Positions 9,380 to 17,285 of a stretch of DNA of 35,973 bases are shown piece after piece; positions within the stretch are counted from its first letter, which is position 1; each line of letters begins with the position of its first letter. The position numbers and the translations under genes were made by a program. A model generated the notes under the pieces. The model was not told where the DNA came from, ran no database searches, and was given only the letters and a program-made list of their open reading frames with translations. The stretch spans positions 1-35,973 of the forward strand of contig JAJRWH010000024.1 of the NCBI GenBank assembly GCA_024276935.1. Direction: 5' to 3'. The stretch comes from Deltaproteobacteria bacterium. GTDB taxonomy: Bacteria; Desulfobacterota; Desulfuromonadia; Desulfuromonadales; Geopsychrobacteraceae.

Positions 9380-10009
9380 TTGGCTAGGTATTCTGGAGCT
9401 GTCTGCCGTCAGTGCAGAAGAGAAAATGTAAAACTGTTCCTTAAAGGGGACAGATGCTATACCGATAAATGTGCCGTTGAGCGTCGTAACTACGCTCCGG
9501 GCCAGCATGGACAGCGTCGCACCAAGGTGTCTGACTACGGTGTTCAGTTGCGCGAAAAGCAAAAGGTGAAACGCACTTACGGGTTGCAGGAAAAACAGTT
9601 TCGTCTTTACTTTGACAAGGCTGACCGTATGAAGGGTGTCACAGGTGAGAACCTGCTCATGCTGCTTGAGCGGCGCCTGGACAGCATTGTTTATCGCCTC
9701 GGATTTGCCGTGTCACGCGCTCAGGCCCGGACGATGGTTCGTCATGGACATTTCAGCGTCAATGGGGGCAGGGTTAATATTCCTTCGTATCTCGTTCGTC
9801 CTGCTGATGTTATCGAACTGCGTGAAAAAAGCCGTAAGATCGCTTCTTTTAATGAATCGCTCGACAGCGTCATGCGTCGTGGTGTGCCTTCATGGGTTGA
9901 ACTTGATCGTGATAATTTCAAGGGCACCATCAAGGCAATGCCAGTTCGCGATGAATTGACCACGCCGGAATTCCAGGAACAACTGATTGTCGAACTGTAT
10001 TCCAAATAA
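9380..10009 (+). CDS. rpsD: 30S ribosomal protein S4, C+ form
   Basis: S4 nucleates assembly of the 16S 5' domain and in E. coli represses the alpha operon. The product is 209 aa with the N-terminal zinc-binding cysteines C9, C12, C26 and C31, followed by the S4 RNA-binding domain ([25 protein letters not shown]) and the C-terminal [12 protein letters not shown] region. Start is TTG at 9380 with AAGGAGGAAG upstream. It is the third TTG-initiated small-subunit gene in the cluster, after rpsC and rpsM. Confidence 0.97.
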   Translation: MARYSGAVCRQCRRENVKLFLKGDRCYTDKCAVERRNYAPGQHGQRRTKVSDYGVQLREKQKVKRTYGLQEKQFRLYFDKADRMKGVTGENLLMLLERRLDSIVYRLGFAVSRAQARTMVRHGHFSVNGGRVNIPSYLVRPADVIELREKSRKIASFNESLDSVMRRGVPSWVELDRDNFKGTIKAMPVRDELTTPEFQEQLIVELYSK

Positions 10010-10051
10010 CAGTCTGTAATATCAGGGTTGTCTTGAGAGGGAGTGCACCTT

Positions 10052-11068
10052 ATGTATAAAAACTGGAGAGATCTGATCAAACCGTCACGGTTGCAGATCG
10101 ATGCAGATTCGCTGTCTGATTCGTATGGTAAATTTGTCGCCGAACCTTTGGAACGTGGGTTTGGCACAACATTAGGAAATTCGCTGCGTCGAATTTTACT
10201 TTCATCCTTGCAGGGTGCTGCGATCACTTCAATGCGGATCAAGGATGTACAGCATGAGTTTTCCAGTGTCACCGGTGTTACCGAGGATGTGACAGATATC
10301 ATTCTGAACCTCAAGGGTGTCAAGGTTCGCCTTCATGGTCACGACCCACGGAATATTCGGATCGTCAAAAAAGGTGCTGGTCCGGTCACTGCGGGTGATA
10401 TTATCACTGATGCCAATGTTGAGATTCTTAATCCGGATCACTACATCGCGACCTGTGGTAAAGAGGCTGATCTTGAAATTGACATGACCGTCGCCATGGG
10501 CAAGGGATATGTTCCGTCCGAGCGTAATCGGATAGAGGATGCTCCGGTCGGGACCATTGCAATCGACGCAATTTTCTCACCGATCCAGAAGGTCAACTTC
10601 ACGGTTTCCAACGCACGTGTCGGGCAGATGACCGACTATGACAAGCTGACCCTTGAAGTATTCACTGACACGGGTGTCCGCCCTGATGATGCCGTTGCTT
10701 TTGCAGCCAAAATTCTCAAAGAGCAGTTGCAGGTTTTCATCAACTTCGATGAGTCGGATGAGCCTCAGATCGAGGAAGTCGATGAAGAAGGGACGCGTAT
10801 AAACGAAAACCTTTACCGTTCGGTCGAAGAGTTGGAACTTTCTGTCCGTAGTGCCAACTGCTTGAAAAATGCCCAGATCAATATGATCGGTGAGTTGGTA
10901 CAAAAGTCTGAAGCTGAAATGCTTAAGACGCAAAACTTTGGACGTAAGTCACTCAATGAGATCAAGGACATTCTGGCCGAGATGGGTTTGACCCTCGGTA
11001 TGAAGATTGAGGGTTTTCCTGATCCTGAGTATCTGAAAATGATTCAACAAGGGCGAGACGAAGAATAA
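10052..11068 (+). CDS. rpoA: DNA-directed RNA polymerase subunit alpha
   Basis: Alpha dimerises to scaffold RNA polymerase assembly; its C-terminal domain contacts UP elements and activators. From the ATG at 10052 the product is 338 aa. The N-terminal domain includes [26 protein letters not shown] flexible acidic linker around residues 235-250 ([12 protein letters not shown]) leads to the C-terminal helix-hairpin domain ([14 protein letters not shown] and [12 protein letters not shown]). An in-frame GTG at 10043 overlaps the GAGAGGGAG ribosome-binding site, so 10052 is preferred. Confidence 0.98.
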   Translation: MYKNWRDLIKPSRLQIDADSLSDSYGKFVAEPLERGFGTTLGNSLRRILLSSLQGAAITSMRIKDVQHEFSSVTGVTEDVTDIILNLKGVKVRLHGHDPRNIRIVKKGAGPVTAGDIITDANVEILNPDHYIATCGKEADLEIDMTVAMGKGYVPSERNRIEDAPVGTIAIDAIFSPIQKVNFTVSNARVGQMTDYDKLTLEVFTDTGVRPDDAVAFAAKILKEQLQVFINFDESDEPQIEEVDEEGTRINENLYRSVEELELSVRSANCLKNAQINMIGELVQKSEAEMLKTQNFGRKSLNEIKDILAEMGLTLGMKIEGFPDPEYLKMIQQGRDEE

Positions 11069-11104
11069 TCGTCGCCTTGAGAAGTTAAGAAAGGATTTCG
11101 AGTA

Positions 11105-11611
11105 ATGCGTCACAATAAAATCGGCAGACGTCTTGGCCGTGCTCCCTCTCATCGAGCGCACATGATGCGCAACATGGTCACTTCATTTTTCGAATACGAA
11201 AAGTTGACCACGACTGTAACTCGTGCCAAGGAATTGCGCCGGGTTGCTGAACGTATGATTACCCTTGCAAAGCGTGGTGACCTCAATGCCCGTCGCCAGG
11301 CGCTGAAGGTCATTCATGACCGCAAGGTGGTTGCCAAATTGTTCGAGATGATCGCACCGCGTTACCAGGATCGTGCTGGTGGCTACACGCGTATTATCCG
11401 TCTCAATCCTCGCCTGGGCGATAATGCGCCGATGTCGATTATTGAGCTTGTCGAAGAAGAGTTTACTCCCAAGCAAAAGGCTGAGTCTCCGAAGGTTGAT
11501 GAGAAACCTGTTGCGGTTGAGGAACCTGCTGCTGAAGAGGCCGTAGCCGAAGAGGCTCCAGCTGAAGAATCCGCTGCTGAGGATACCCAGGAAGAGAAAA
11601 ACTCTGACTGA
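11105..11611 (+). CDS. rplQ: 50S ribosomal protein L17 with acidic tail
   Basis: L17 binds 23S rRNA near the exit tunnel. The conserved core ([20 protein letters not shown], and [17 protein letters not shown] to residue about 120) is standard. The product is 168 aa because roughly 45 residues of Ala/Glu/Pro-rich, strongly acidic sequence follow, made of imperfect AAEE/AEEA repeats and ending KNSD. Such tails occur in some other phyla; here it is probably disordered. AAGGATTTCGAG precedes the ATG. It is the last gene before a strong terminator. Confidence 0.97.
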   Translation: MRHNKIGRRLGRAPSHRAHMMRNMVTSFFEYEKLTTTVTRAKELRRVAERMITLAKRGDLNARRQALKVIHDRKVVAKLFEMIAPRYQDRAGGYTRIIRLNPRLGDNAPMSIIELVEEEFTPKQKAESPKVDEKPVAVEEPAAEEAVAEEAPAEESAAEDTQEEKNSD

Positions 11612-11637
11612 GAGATTCTGACAGTTGTTGTTGGTAA

Positions 11638-11675
11638 CGGGGCAGGGAGTCTTTAACTCTCTGCCCCGTTTTTTT
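11638..11675 (+). terminator. Intrinsic terminator of the ribosomal supercluster
   Basis: A 13-bp stem (CGGGGCAGGGAGT pairing with ACTCTCTGCCCCG, one G-U pair) with a five-base loop is followed by seven T residues. It lies 26 bp after the rplQ stop and closes the ribosomal operon. Confidence 0.95.
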
Positions 11676-11688
11676 GTGCTGGCTCGCG

Positions 11689-11717
11689 TTGACTCTACAT
11701 TGCCCCGGTGCTAGGGT
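11689..11717 (+). promoter_or_regulatory. Candidate sigma70-type promoter for mgtE
   Basis: TTGACT (five of six consensus) lies 17 bp before TAGGGT (three of six consensus), just after the rplQ terminator and 58 bp before the mgtE start. The -35 and spacing are good and the -10 is weak. A new promoter is needed here because of the terminator upstream. Confidence 0.4.
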
Positions 11718-11738
11718 TCAGCGGTGTTTTTATTAATT

Positions 11739-11754
11739 GCAGACAGATGTCTGC
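11739..11754 (+). repeat. Perfect dyad in the mgtE leader
   Basis: GCAGACA and TGTCTGC are perfect inverted repeats separated by two bases, ten bases before the mgtE Shine-Dalgarno (CAGGAGG, 11764-11770). It could be an operator or a small hairpin in the mRNA leader. Function is unknown. Confidence 0.6.
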
Positions 11755-11775
11755 TTTGCCATTCAGGAGGTTATC

Positions 11776-13134
11776 ATGCAGGAACAGAGAATGCAGGTTC
11801 TTCTCGGGACTGTTAAAAAACTCCTGCGTCGCGGTGCCAATACCCATCTCAGCAAGGTTCTGGCCAAGATTCACCCCGCAGATATTGCTCACCTGTTTCG
11901 CTTTCTTGATCTTAAAGAACAGACGCTATTATTCAATCTCATCCCTGATAAATCACGGGTTGCAGATGTCCTTTCCGAGCTCGACTGGTCGGCAGGGGCA
12001 CAACTGCTTGAAAAGATAGATCGCGATACCATCATAACCATTTTGCATGAGATGGCAGATGATGACAGTGTCGAGCTGTTACGAAATATGCCGGATGAAT
12101 TTGCTGATGAAATTCTGGCAGAGATGCAGTCAGAGCACTCTGAGGATATCGAGCAGCTTCTTGGTTATGACGAAGATACCGCTGGCGGGATTATGTCGAC
12201 AGATGTTTCCTCGCTCCATCAGGATCTTACTGTCCGTGAGGCGATTGAAGCCTTGCAGGATGCTGAAGAATTCGAGATGGTTTTCTATGTCTATGTCACT
12301 GATGACCACAATCACCTGGTGGGAGTCCTCTCGTTACGTCAGTTGTTGACGGTTCCGGCAACGACCTGCCTCAAAGATGTGATGACGACAGATGTTTTTC
12401 GGGTACGGTTGGATACTGATCAGGAACATGTCGCTGCGCTGGTTGCCAAATATAATATTCTGGCAATCCCGGTTGTTGATGATACCGGTAAATTGATGGG
12501 TCTTGTCACTGTCGATGACGTTATTGATGTCATGCGTCAGGAAGCCACAGAAGACATCTTTATGATGGCCGGTACAAGTGACGAAGAACTGCTGTACGGA
12601 AATCGCTCATTTAGAATTGCCCGCCTGCGCCTGCCCTGGCTGCTGACCACCCTGTTCGGAGGGGTTGTGACCGGTTCGTTGATGTGGCATTTTCGGGTCA
12701 CCCTTGAACAGGCCATCGCCCTGATCTCATTCATTCCGGTGATCACCGGAATGGGCGGGAATGTGGGCGGACAAACCTCGACTATTGTTGTACGGGGGTT
12801 TGCGACCGGGCACATTGATTTTCCGATTATTCGTCAGGTTTTTCTTAAGGAATTACGTGTCGGTCTCATTATGGGGCTGGTGTGCGGGGTGGCAATTGCG
12901 ACAGTGGCCTTTTTCTGGCACCATAACCTCTATCTGGGGCTGGTTGTCGGGATCGCCATGGCGGTTGCGATTTCTGTTGCAGCCTGCATGGGAGTATTGG
13001 CGGCAGCGTTTTTCAAAAAAATCGGGATCGATCCGGCGATTGCTTCCAGTCCCTTTGTCCAGACAGTTAATGATATTACCGGGATCCTGATCTATTTCTC
13101 AACGGCCACCTTCTTCCTTCCCCACTTATCCTGA
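11776..13134 (+). CDS. mgtE: Magnesium transporter MgtE
   Basis: MgtE is a dimeric, Mg2+-gated Mg2+ channel of the inner membrane. The 452-aa product has the full layout: an N-terminal helical domain (about 1-130), two CBS domains (about 135-260) that sense cytosolic Mg2+, a connecting helix, and five membrane segments from about residue 285 to the end. PVITGMGGNVGGQTSTI and the pore-region DPAIASSPFVQTVNDITG are family signatures. ATG at 11776 is chosen because CAGGAGG lies five bases upstream; an in-frame ATG at 11737 lacks this and would start inside the leader dyad. recO follows six bases after the stop. Confidence 0.95.
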   Translation: MQEQRMQVLLGTVKKLLRRGANTHLSKVLAKIHPADIAHLFRFLDLKEQTLLFNLIPDKSRVADVLSELDWSAGAQLLEKIDRDTIITILHEMADDDSVELLRNMPDEFADEILAEMQSEHSEDIEQLLGYDEDTAGGIMSTDVSSLHQDLTVREAIEALQDAEEFEMVFYVYVTDDHNHLVGVLSLRQLLTVPATTCLKDVMTTDVFRVRLDTDQEHVAALVAKYNILAIPVVDDTGKLMGLVTVDDVIDVMRQEATEDIFMMAGTSDEELLYGNRSFRIARLRLPWLLTTLFGGVVTGSLMWHFRVTLEQAIALISFIPVITGMGGNVGGQTSTIVVRGFATGHIDFPIIRQVFLKELRVGLIMGLVCGVAIATVAFFWHHNLYLGLVVGIAMAVAISVAACMGVLAAAFFKKIGIDPAIASSPFVQTVNDITGILIYFSTATFFLPHLS

Positions 13135-13140
13135 ATCAAA

Positions 13141-13914
13141 GTGACTCCCGTGCGTCGAGAGCCACGTAATGATACCGCTATTGTCCTGCGCCAGGTTCGC
13201 TTTGGTGAGTCAGATCTGATTGTTTCAATCCTCAGCGCCGATTACGGGATACTGCGTGGCTTTGCCCGGGGGGGGCGTAAAAGTATTAAACGTTTTGGCC
13301 CTGCACTGGAACCTTTCACCCAAATCAAACTGCGCTGGCAACCGGGACGAGGAGAGCTGGTCTCTTTTCTTGATGCCGATATCATTGCGAGTGGCCAGGG
13401 GTTGCGTAAATCTCTCGATTCTCTGGCTCTGGCTGGTTACGCTGTTGAGGTTGTCGAGATGTTGCTGCATGAAGGAGAACCCCAGCCGCAAATTTATGCT
13501 CTGTTGCAGGGATATCTGGACTACCTGGCCGCAGAGGGTGACTCTGCTCTGGCGCGCTTACTTTTCGAATTACGTCTGGTCGAACAGTTGGGGTATATCC
13601 CTCATCTGCTTCATTGCAGTGAATGTTTTGTTCAGTTTGATACGGGGCCTGTCTCTTTTGATCCTGTCCGAGGTGGCAGTCTTTGTGCCTCCTGCACCGG
13701 CGAGTCACCTGCCTTGCAGGTCAGTCTCGGGACTCTTGGCAGCCTGTCGCGCTCATTGCAGACCCCGATGGGGCGATTCGACGGTTTTCATTTCGGCCCG
13801 CGGACTCTGAACGAAGGGGCTGCAATGCTTTCACTGGTCCTGAAATCGATCCTGCCGCGAGCCCCGAAATCCTTGCGCTTTCTTGAGCAGTCAACAGCCC
13901 TTGACGAACCTTGA
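13141..13914 (+). CDS. recO: DNA repair protein RecO
   Basis: RecO anneals SSB-coated single strands and loads RecA with RecR in the RecFOR pathway. The 257-aa product has the N-terminal OB fold (IVLRQVRFGESDLIVSILS and GILRGFARGGRKS), then a helical domain with a zinc site C159-x2-C162 and C182-x2-C185. The start is uncertain: GTG at 13141 or GTG at 13150, neither with a clear ribosome-binding site, so coupling to mgtE translation (six-base gap) is likely. Identification as RecO is firm from N-terminal motifs and the zinc finger. Confidence 0.92.
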   Translation: MTPVRREPRNDTAIVLRQVRFGESDLIVSILSADYGILRGFARGGRKSIKRFGPALEPFTQIKLRWQPGRGELVSFLDADIIASGQGLRKSLDSLALAGYAVEVVEMLLHEGEPQPQIYALLQGYLDYLAAEGDSALARLLFELRLVEQLGYIPHLLHCSECFVQFDTGPVSFDPVRGGSLCASCTGESPALQVSLGTLGSLSRSLQTPMGRFDGFHFGPRTLNEGAAMLSLVLKSILPRAPKSLRFLEQSTALDEP

Positions 13915-13939
13915 CATCCCTTATGACGGGGGCTAAACT
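13911..13939 (+). promoter_or_regulatory. Sigma70-type promoter for glyQS
   Basis: A perfect TTGACA (13911-13916) is separated by 17 bp from TAAACT (13934-13939, four of six consensus). The -35 hexamer overlaps the recO stop codon. The predicted transcript would have a leader of about 68 bases containing a small CCGCC/GGCGG hairpin (13971-13986). Confidence 0.65.
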
Positions 13940-14013
13940 GCCCGCACTCGAAGCAGATACAAGACTTTTCCCGCCCCAGGTGGCGGCAGTACAACCCCAA
14001 CATTGGAGGACCC

Positions 14014-14886
14014 GTGACTTTTCAGGATCTGATACTTTCCTTGCAAAACTACTGGGCGGCACAAGGATGTGTCATTCAGCAGCCCTATGATATCGAAAAA
14101 GGTGCCGGAACATTCAATCCTGCGACTTTTTTGCGTGTACTTGGTCCCGAACCCTGGAAGGTTGCCTACGTTGAACCCTCACGGCGTCCAACAGACGGAC
14201 GCTATGGTGAGAACCCTAACCGCCTTCAGCATTACTACCAGTTTCAGGTCATACTCAAGCCCTCTCCCCAGAACATTCAGGAGCTGTACCTTGATTCTCT
14301 GAAGAGTTTTGGGATTGATCCTCTGGCACATGATATTCGTTTTGTCGAAGATGACTGGGAGTCGCCGACTCTGGGCGCCTGGGGTCTGGGTTGGGAAGTC
14401 TGGCTCGACGGGATGGAGATCACCCAGTTTACCTATTTTCAGCAGGCCGGTGGTATCGATCTGAAACCAGTATCCGGAGAAATCACTTACGGGATCGAGC
14501 GGATCGCCATGTATATCCAGGGGGTCGATAATGTCTACGACCTTGAGTGGATAGATGGTGTTAAGTATGGGGACATCCATCACCAGAGTGAGGTTGAGTT
14601 TTCCCATTACAACTTTGAAGAAGCCGATACGGCAATGCTTTTTCAGCTTTTTGATATGTACGAAAAAGAGTGTATCCGGCTGGCCGAAAAAGAGCTGGTC
14701 CTTCCTGCTTATGATTTTGTCCTCAAAGGATCACATGCCTTCAACCTGCTTGATGCGCGTAGCGCCATTTCGGTCACTGAACGTGCCGGATACATTGGCA
14801 GGGTCCGTAATTTGGCCCGAATCTGTGCCGAAGGTTATGTCAAACAACGTGAAAAACTCGGGTTTCCATTGTTGAAACAGGGTTGA
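14014..14886 (+). CDS. glyQ: Glycyl-tRNA synthetase alpha subunit
   Basis: The catalytic subunit of the bacterial alpha2beta2 class II glycyl-tRNA synthetase charges tRNA-Gly. The 290-aa product starts [19 protein letters not shown] and includes [37 protein letters not shown] (class II motif 2 region) and [16 protein letters not shown] (motif 3 region). GTG start at 14014 with TGGAGGA immediately upstream. glyS follows 50 bp later; the spacer holds a weak AAAAGG/CCTTTT hairpin (14903-14920) that might modulate read-through. Confidence 0.97.
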   Translation: MTFQDLILSLQNYWAAQGCVIQQPYDIEKGAGTFNPATFLRVLGPEPWKVAYVEPSRRPTDGRYGENPNRLQHYYQFQVILKPSPQNIQELYLDSLKSFGIDPLAHDIRFVEDDWESPTLGAWGLGWEVWLDGMEITQFTYFQQAGGIDLKPVSGEITYGIERIAMYIQGVDNVYDLEWIDGVKYGDIHHQSEVEFSHYNFEEADTAMLFQLFDMYEKECIRLAEKELVLPAYDFVLKGSHAFNLLDARSAISVTERAGYIGRVRNLARICAEGYVKQREKLGFPLLKQG

Positions 14887-14936
14887 ATTGATTTTGAATC
14901 TGAAAAGGGTGAAGCCTTTTTCGACTGGAGAATAGC

Positions 14937-17003
14937 ATGTCCGCAGAACTTTTTTTTGAAATTGGCACCGAAGAGATTCCCGCTGGTCTCATTCCCAGGG
15001 CGCTGGAGGATATTCAGCGATTATTGGGCAAGGGGCTCGAACAGGCCCGGATCAGCTACGGACAGGTTCAGACCTTTGCCACTCCACGTCGACTTTGTAT
15101 TGCCGTTGCAGATGTCGCACGTCAGCAACAGCGTCAAGAGCTTGAAGTGACCGGCCCTCCGGCCCGGATCGCTTTCGATTCTGATGGCAAACCAACCAAG
15201 GCGGCAGAAGGTTTCGCGCGCACCAACGGGGTTGAGGTTGCCGATCTCAAAACCATTGAAACCGCCAAGGGCGAATATCTGTTTATTTCAAAAGTCATCG
15301 AGGGTGGTGAGTCTGCTGCACAGTTACCCGCCATTCTTGATGCAGTGATCAGCAATATTCCATTTCGCAAATCGATGCGCTGGAAAGATCTGGATGTCCG
15401 GTTTGCCCGGCCTATCCACTGGATCGTTGCGCTTTATGATGGCGAGGTTGTCCCGGTTGTTTTTGGTGATGTCCACAGTGGTAACAAGTCCCGTGGTCAT
15501 CGCTTTATGGCTCCCGAAGAGTTTGAGGTCACAGATCTGGCCGATTATCTGGCTAAAGCCGAAGCCAGATACGTCATCCCCCGAATCGACAAACGTCGTC
15601 AACTGATAGAAGAGCAGTTGGCAGCACTTGCCAGGCAACTGGGTGGTCAGGTAAATCCCGATCCCGAGTTGCTGGAAGAAGTCAGTTATCTGGTTGAAAC
15701 CCCACAGGCCCTGGCAGGTTCGATTGAAGAGCGGTTTCTTGCCTTACCACCAGAATTGTTGATTACCAGCATGCGTGAGCATCAACGTTATTTTACGCTG
15801 GTTGATAATCAGGGGAAGCTGCTGCCCCACTTTATTACCATTGCCAATACCCTGGCCACAGACCCCGCGGTTGTGGTTGCAGGCAACGAGCGGGTTTTGC
15901 GGGCCCGTCTGTCAGATGCCATGTTCTTCTGGCAGGAGGATCAGAAAAGTTCTCTTGAATCGCGTCTGGAGCCCCTTAAGCGGGTGGTCTATCAAGCCAA
16001 GCTGGGAACCAGTTTTGAAAAGATTGAACGGTTTAAAACCCTGGCTGTTGAATTGGCGAAAGAGCTTAATCCGCAAATCGTACCGTTGGTAGATCGTGCG
16101 GCACTTCTGGCTAAATGTGATCTTGAGACCGGTATGGTCTATGAATTCCCTGAGCTTCAGGGGGTGATGGGCCGTGAGTATGCTTTGCTCGAAAATGAAG
16201 ACCCTCGCGTTGCAACGGCGATCTTTGAACATTATCTGCCAACCCAGGCCGGGGGCGATCTTCCTTCAGACGATGTCGGGGCGTTTGTTTCACTGGCCGA
16301 TAAAATTGATACCCTTTGTGGCTGTTTTGCGGTGGGCCTGATCCCGACTGGTACCGCTGATCCCTATGCTTTGCGCCGCTCTGCCATTGGTATTCTGGCC
16401 ATTATTCTGGAGCGTAACTACCCCATTTCAATTCCGGCGCTGGTGAAACGCAGTGTTGCTTTGCTGCAGGCCAAAGCTGAACGTTCACTGGATGAGATTG
16501 AAGCTGAGGTTGTTGAGTTTATCCGTTTACGTCTGGTCAATATGCTTGGCAGTCAGGGATTTCCGGGCGATGTGGTCGATGCGGTTTTGAGTGCCAGTTT
16601 TGAAAATCCGGTCGATGCGTTGGCACGAGTCAAAGCCCTGGCCGATCTGAAAGGGCGTGAAGATTTCGAGCCGTTGGCCGTTGCGTTTAAACGGGTGGTC
16701 AATATTATCAAAGGTGGTGTCGAGCAGGATGTCGATGCTTCATTGTTTGAGGCGGATTGTGAAAAGGATCTACTGATCCAGTTGAGCCAGGTGATCGATG
16801 GTTTGCAACTTCAGCTGGAAGCGGGAGATTATCGGGCCGCATTGGCGACCATCGCTGGTCTGCGTCCGGCTGTCGACCGCTTTTTCGAAGGGGTCATGGT
16901 GATGGCCGATGACGAAAAAATTCGAACTAATCGGCTGGCATTACTGACGGCAGTGTCACATCTTTTTACCAATATTGCCGATTTTTCAAAGATTTCAGCC
17001 TGA
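14937..17003 (+). CDS. glyS: Glycyl-tRNA synthetase beta subunit
   Basis: The beta subunit of the heterotetrameric glycyl-tRNA synthetase is responsible for tRNA binding. The 688-aa product is the usual length, beginning MSAELFFEIGTEEIPAGLIPRAL, with the internal signature LLITSMREHQRYF and the HD-like/anticodon-binding C-terminal half (GGDLPSDDVGAFVSLADKIDTL, and TADPYALRRSAIGI). ATG at 14937 has CTGGAG upstream. It is cotranscribed with glyQ. No convincing terminator with a T-run follows. Confidence 0.97.
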   Translation: MSAELFFEIGTEEIPAGLIPRALEDIQRLLGKGLEQARISYGQVQTFATPRRLCIAVADVARQQQRQELEVTGPPARIAFDSDGKPTKAAEGFARTNGVEVADLKTIETAKGEYLFISKVIEGGESAAQLPAILDAVISNIPFRKSMRWKDLDVRFARPIHWIVALYDGEVVPVVFGDVHSGNKSRGHRFMAPEEFEVTDLADYLAKAEARYVIPRIDKRRQLIEEQLAALARQLGGQVNPDPELLEEVSYLVETPQALAGSIEERFLALPPELLITSMREHQRYFTLVDNQGKLLPHFITIANTLATDPAVVVAGNERVLRARLSDAMFFWQEDQKSSLESRLEPLKRVVYQAKLGTSFEKIERFKTLAVELAKELNPQIVPLVDRAALLAKCDLETGMVYEFPELQGVMGREYALLENEDPRVATAIFEHYLPTQAGGDLPSDDVGAFVSLADKIDTLCGCFAVGLIPTGTADPYALRRSAIGILAIILERNYPISIPALVKRSVALLQAKAERSLDEIEAEVVEFIRLRLVNMLGSQGFPGDVVDAVLSASFENPVDALARVKALADLKGREDFEPLAVAFKRVVNIIKGGVEQDVDASLFEADCEKDLLIQLSQVIDGLQLQLEAGDYRAALATIAGLRPAVDRFFEGVMVMADDEKIRTNRLALLTAVSHLFTNIADFSKISA

Positions 17004-17285
17004 ATTCGGTTGCAGCGGGCACTGCTGCCGAATCGGTGAATCTGCATAAAGAGTGTGCAGGTTTATAACAACCTTGTTTTTTTGATGGCCGGATACCGGT
17101 TATCGCCCGGGAGATTCATTATGATGAAGCTCAGGGTCAACCCTTCGTCAGTGCCGAGTCAACACGACCGGAGAGCGATGGATTGTTGTGCCTCGGCTGG
17201 TCATTCTGATGATGTCGCGGGGCGGTAGCAGGCTTATTCGGCTTTTTTATTCTGTGCGGAGATATAAAGCGAAAGAGGAGCGATG
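17004..17285 (+). other. Gene-free, foldable region upstream of ppdK
   Basis: About 280 bp without a credible gene. Visible structures are a hairpin just after glyS (about 17005-17034, ATTCGG...CCGAAT, no T-run); a bulged hairpin at 17123-17149 (GATGAA/TTCGTC plus GGG/CCC); and a longer one at 17153-17197 (GCCGAG/CTCGGC with inner AACA/TGTT). A 35-codon ATG frame at 17121 lacks a ribosome-binding site and any recognisable sequence. The stretch should contain the ppdK promoter, which I could not place. Confidence 0.5.

Noticed and set aside
11612-11775. Magnesium riboswitch (M-box or mgtA-type) in the mgtE leader
   Set aside because: The leader is only about 50 bases after the candidate promoter, too short for a known Mg2+ riboswitch.
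13940-14013. T-box or glycine riboswitch in the glyQ leader
   Set aside because: The leader is under 75 bases and lacks the conserved T-box sequence or tandem aptamer features.
17005-17034. Hairpin after glyS considered as a terminator
   Set aside because: The stem has a bulge and no T-tract follows, so intrinsic termination is not supported.
17121-17228. Small plus-strand frame of 35 codons before ppdK
   Set aside because: No ribosome-binding site, atypical composition and no recognisable motif.
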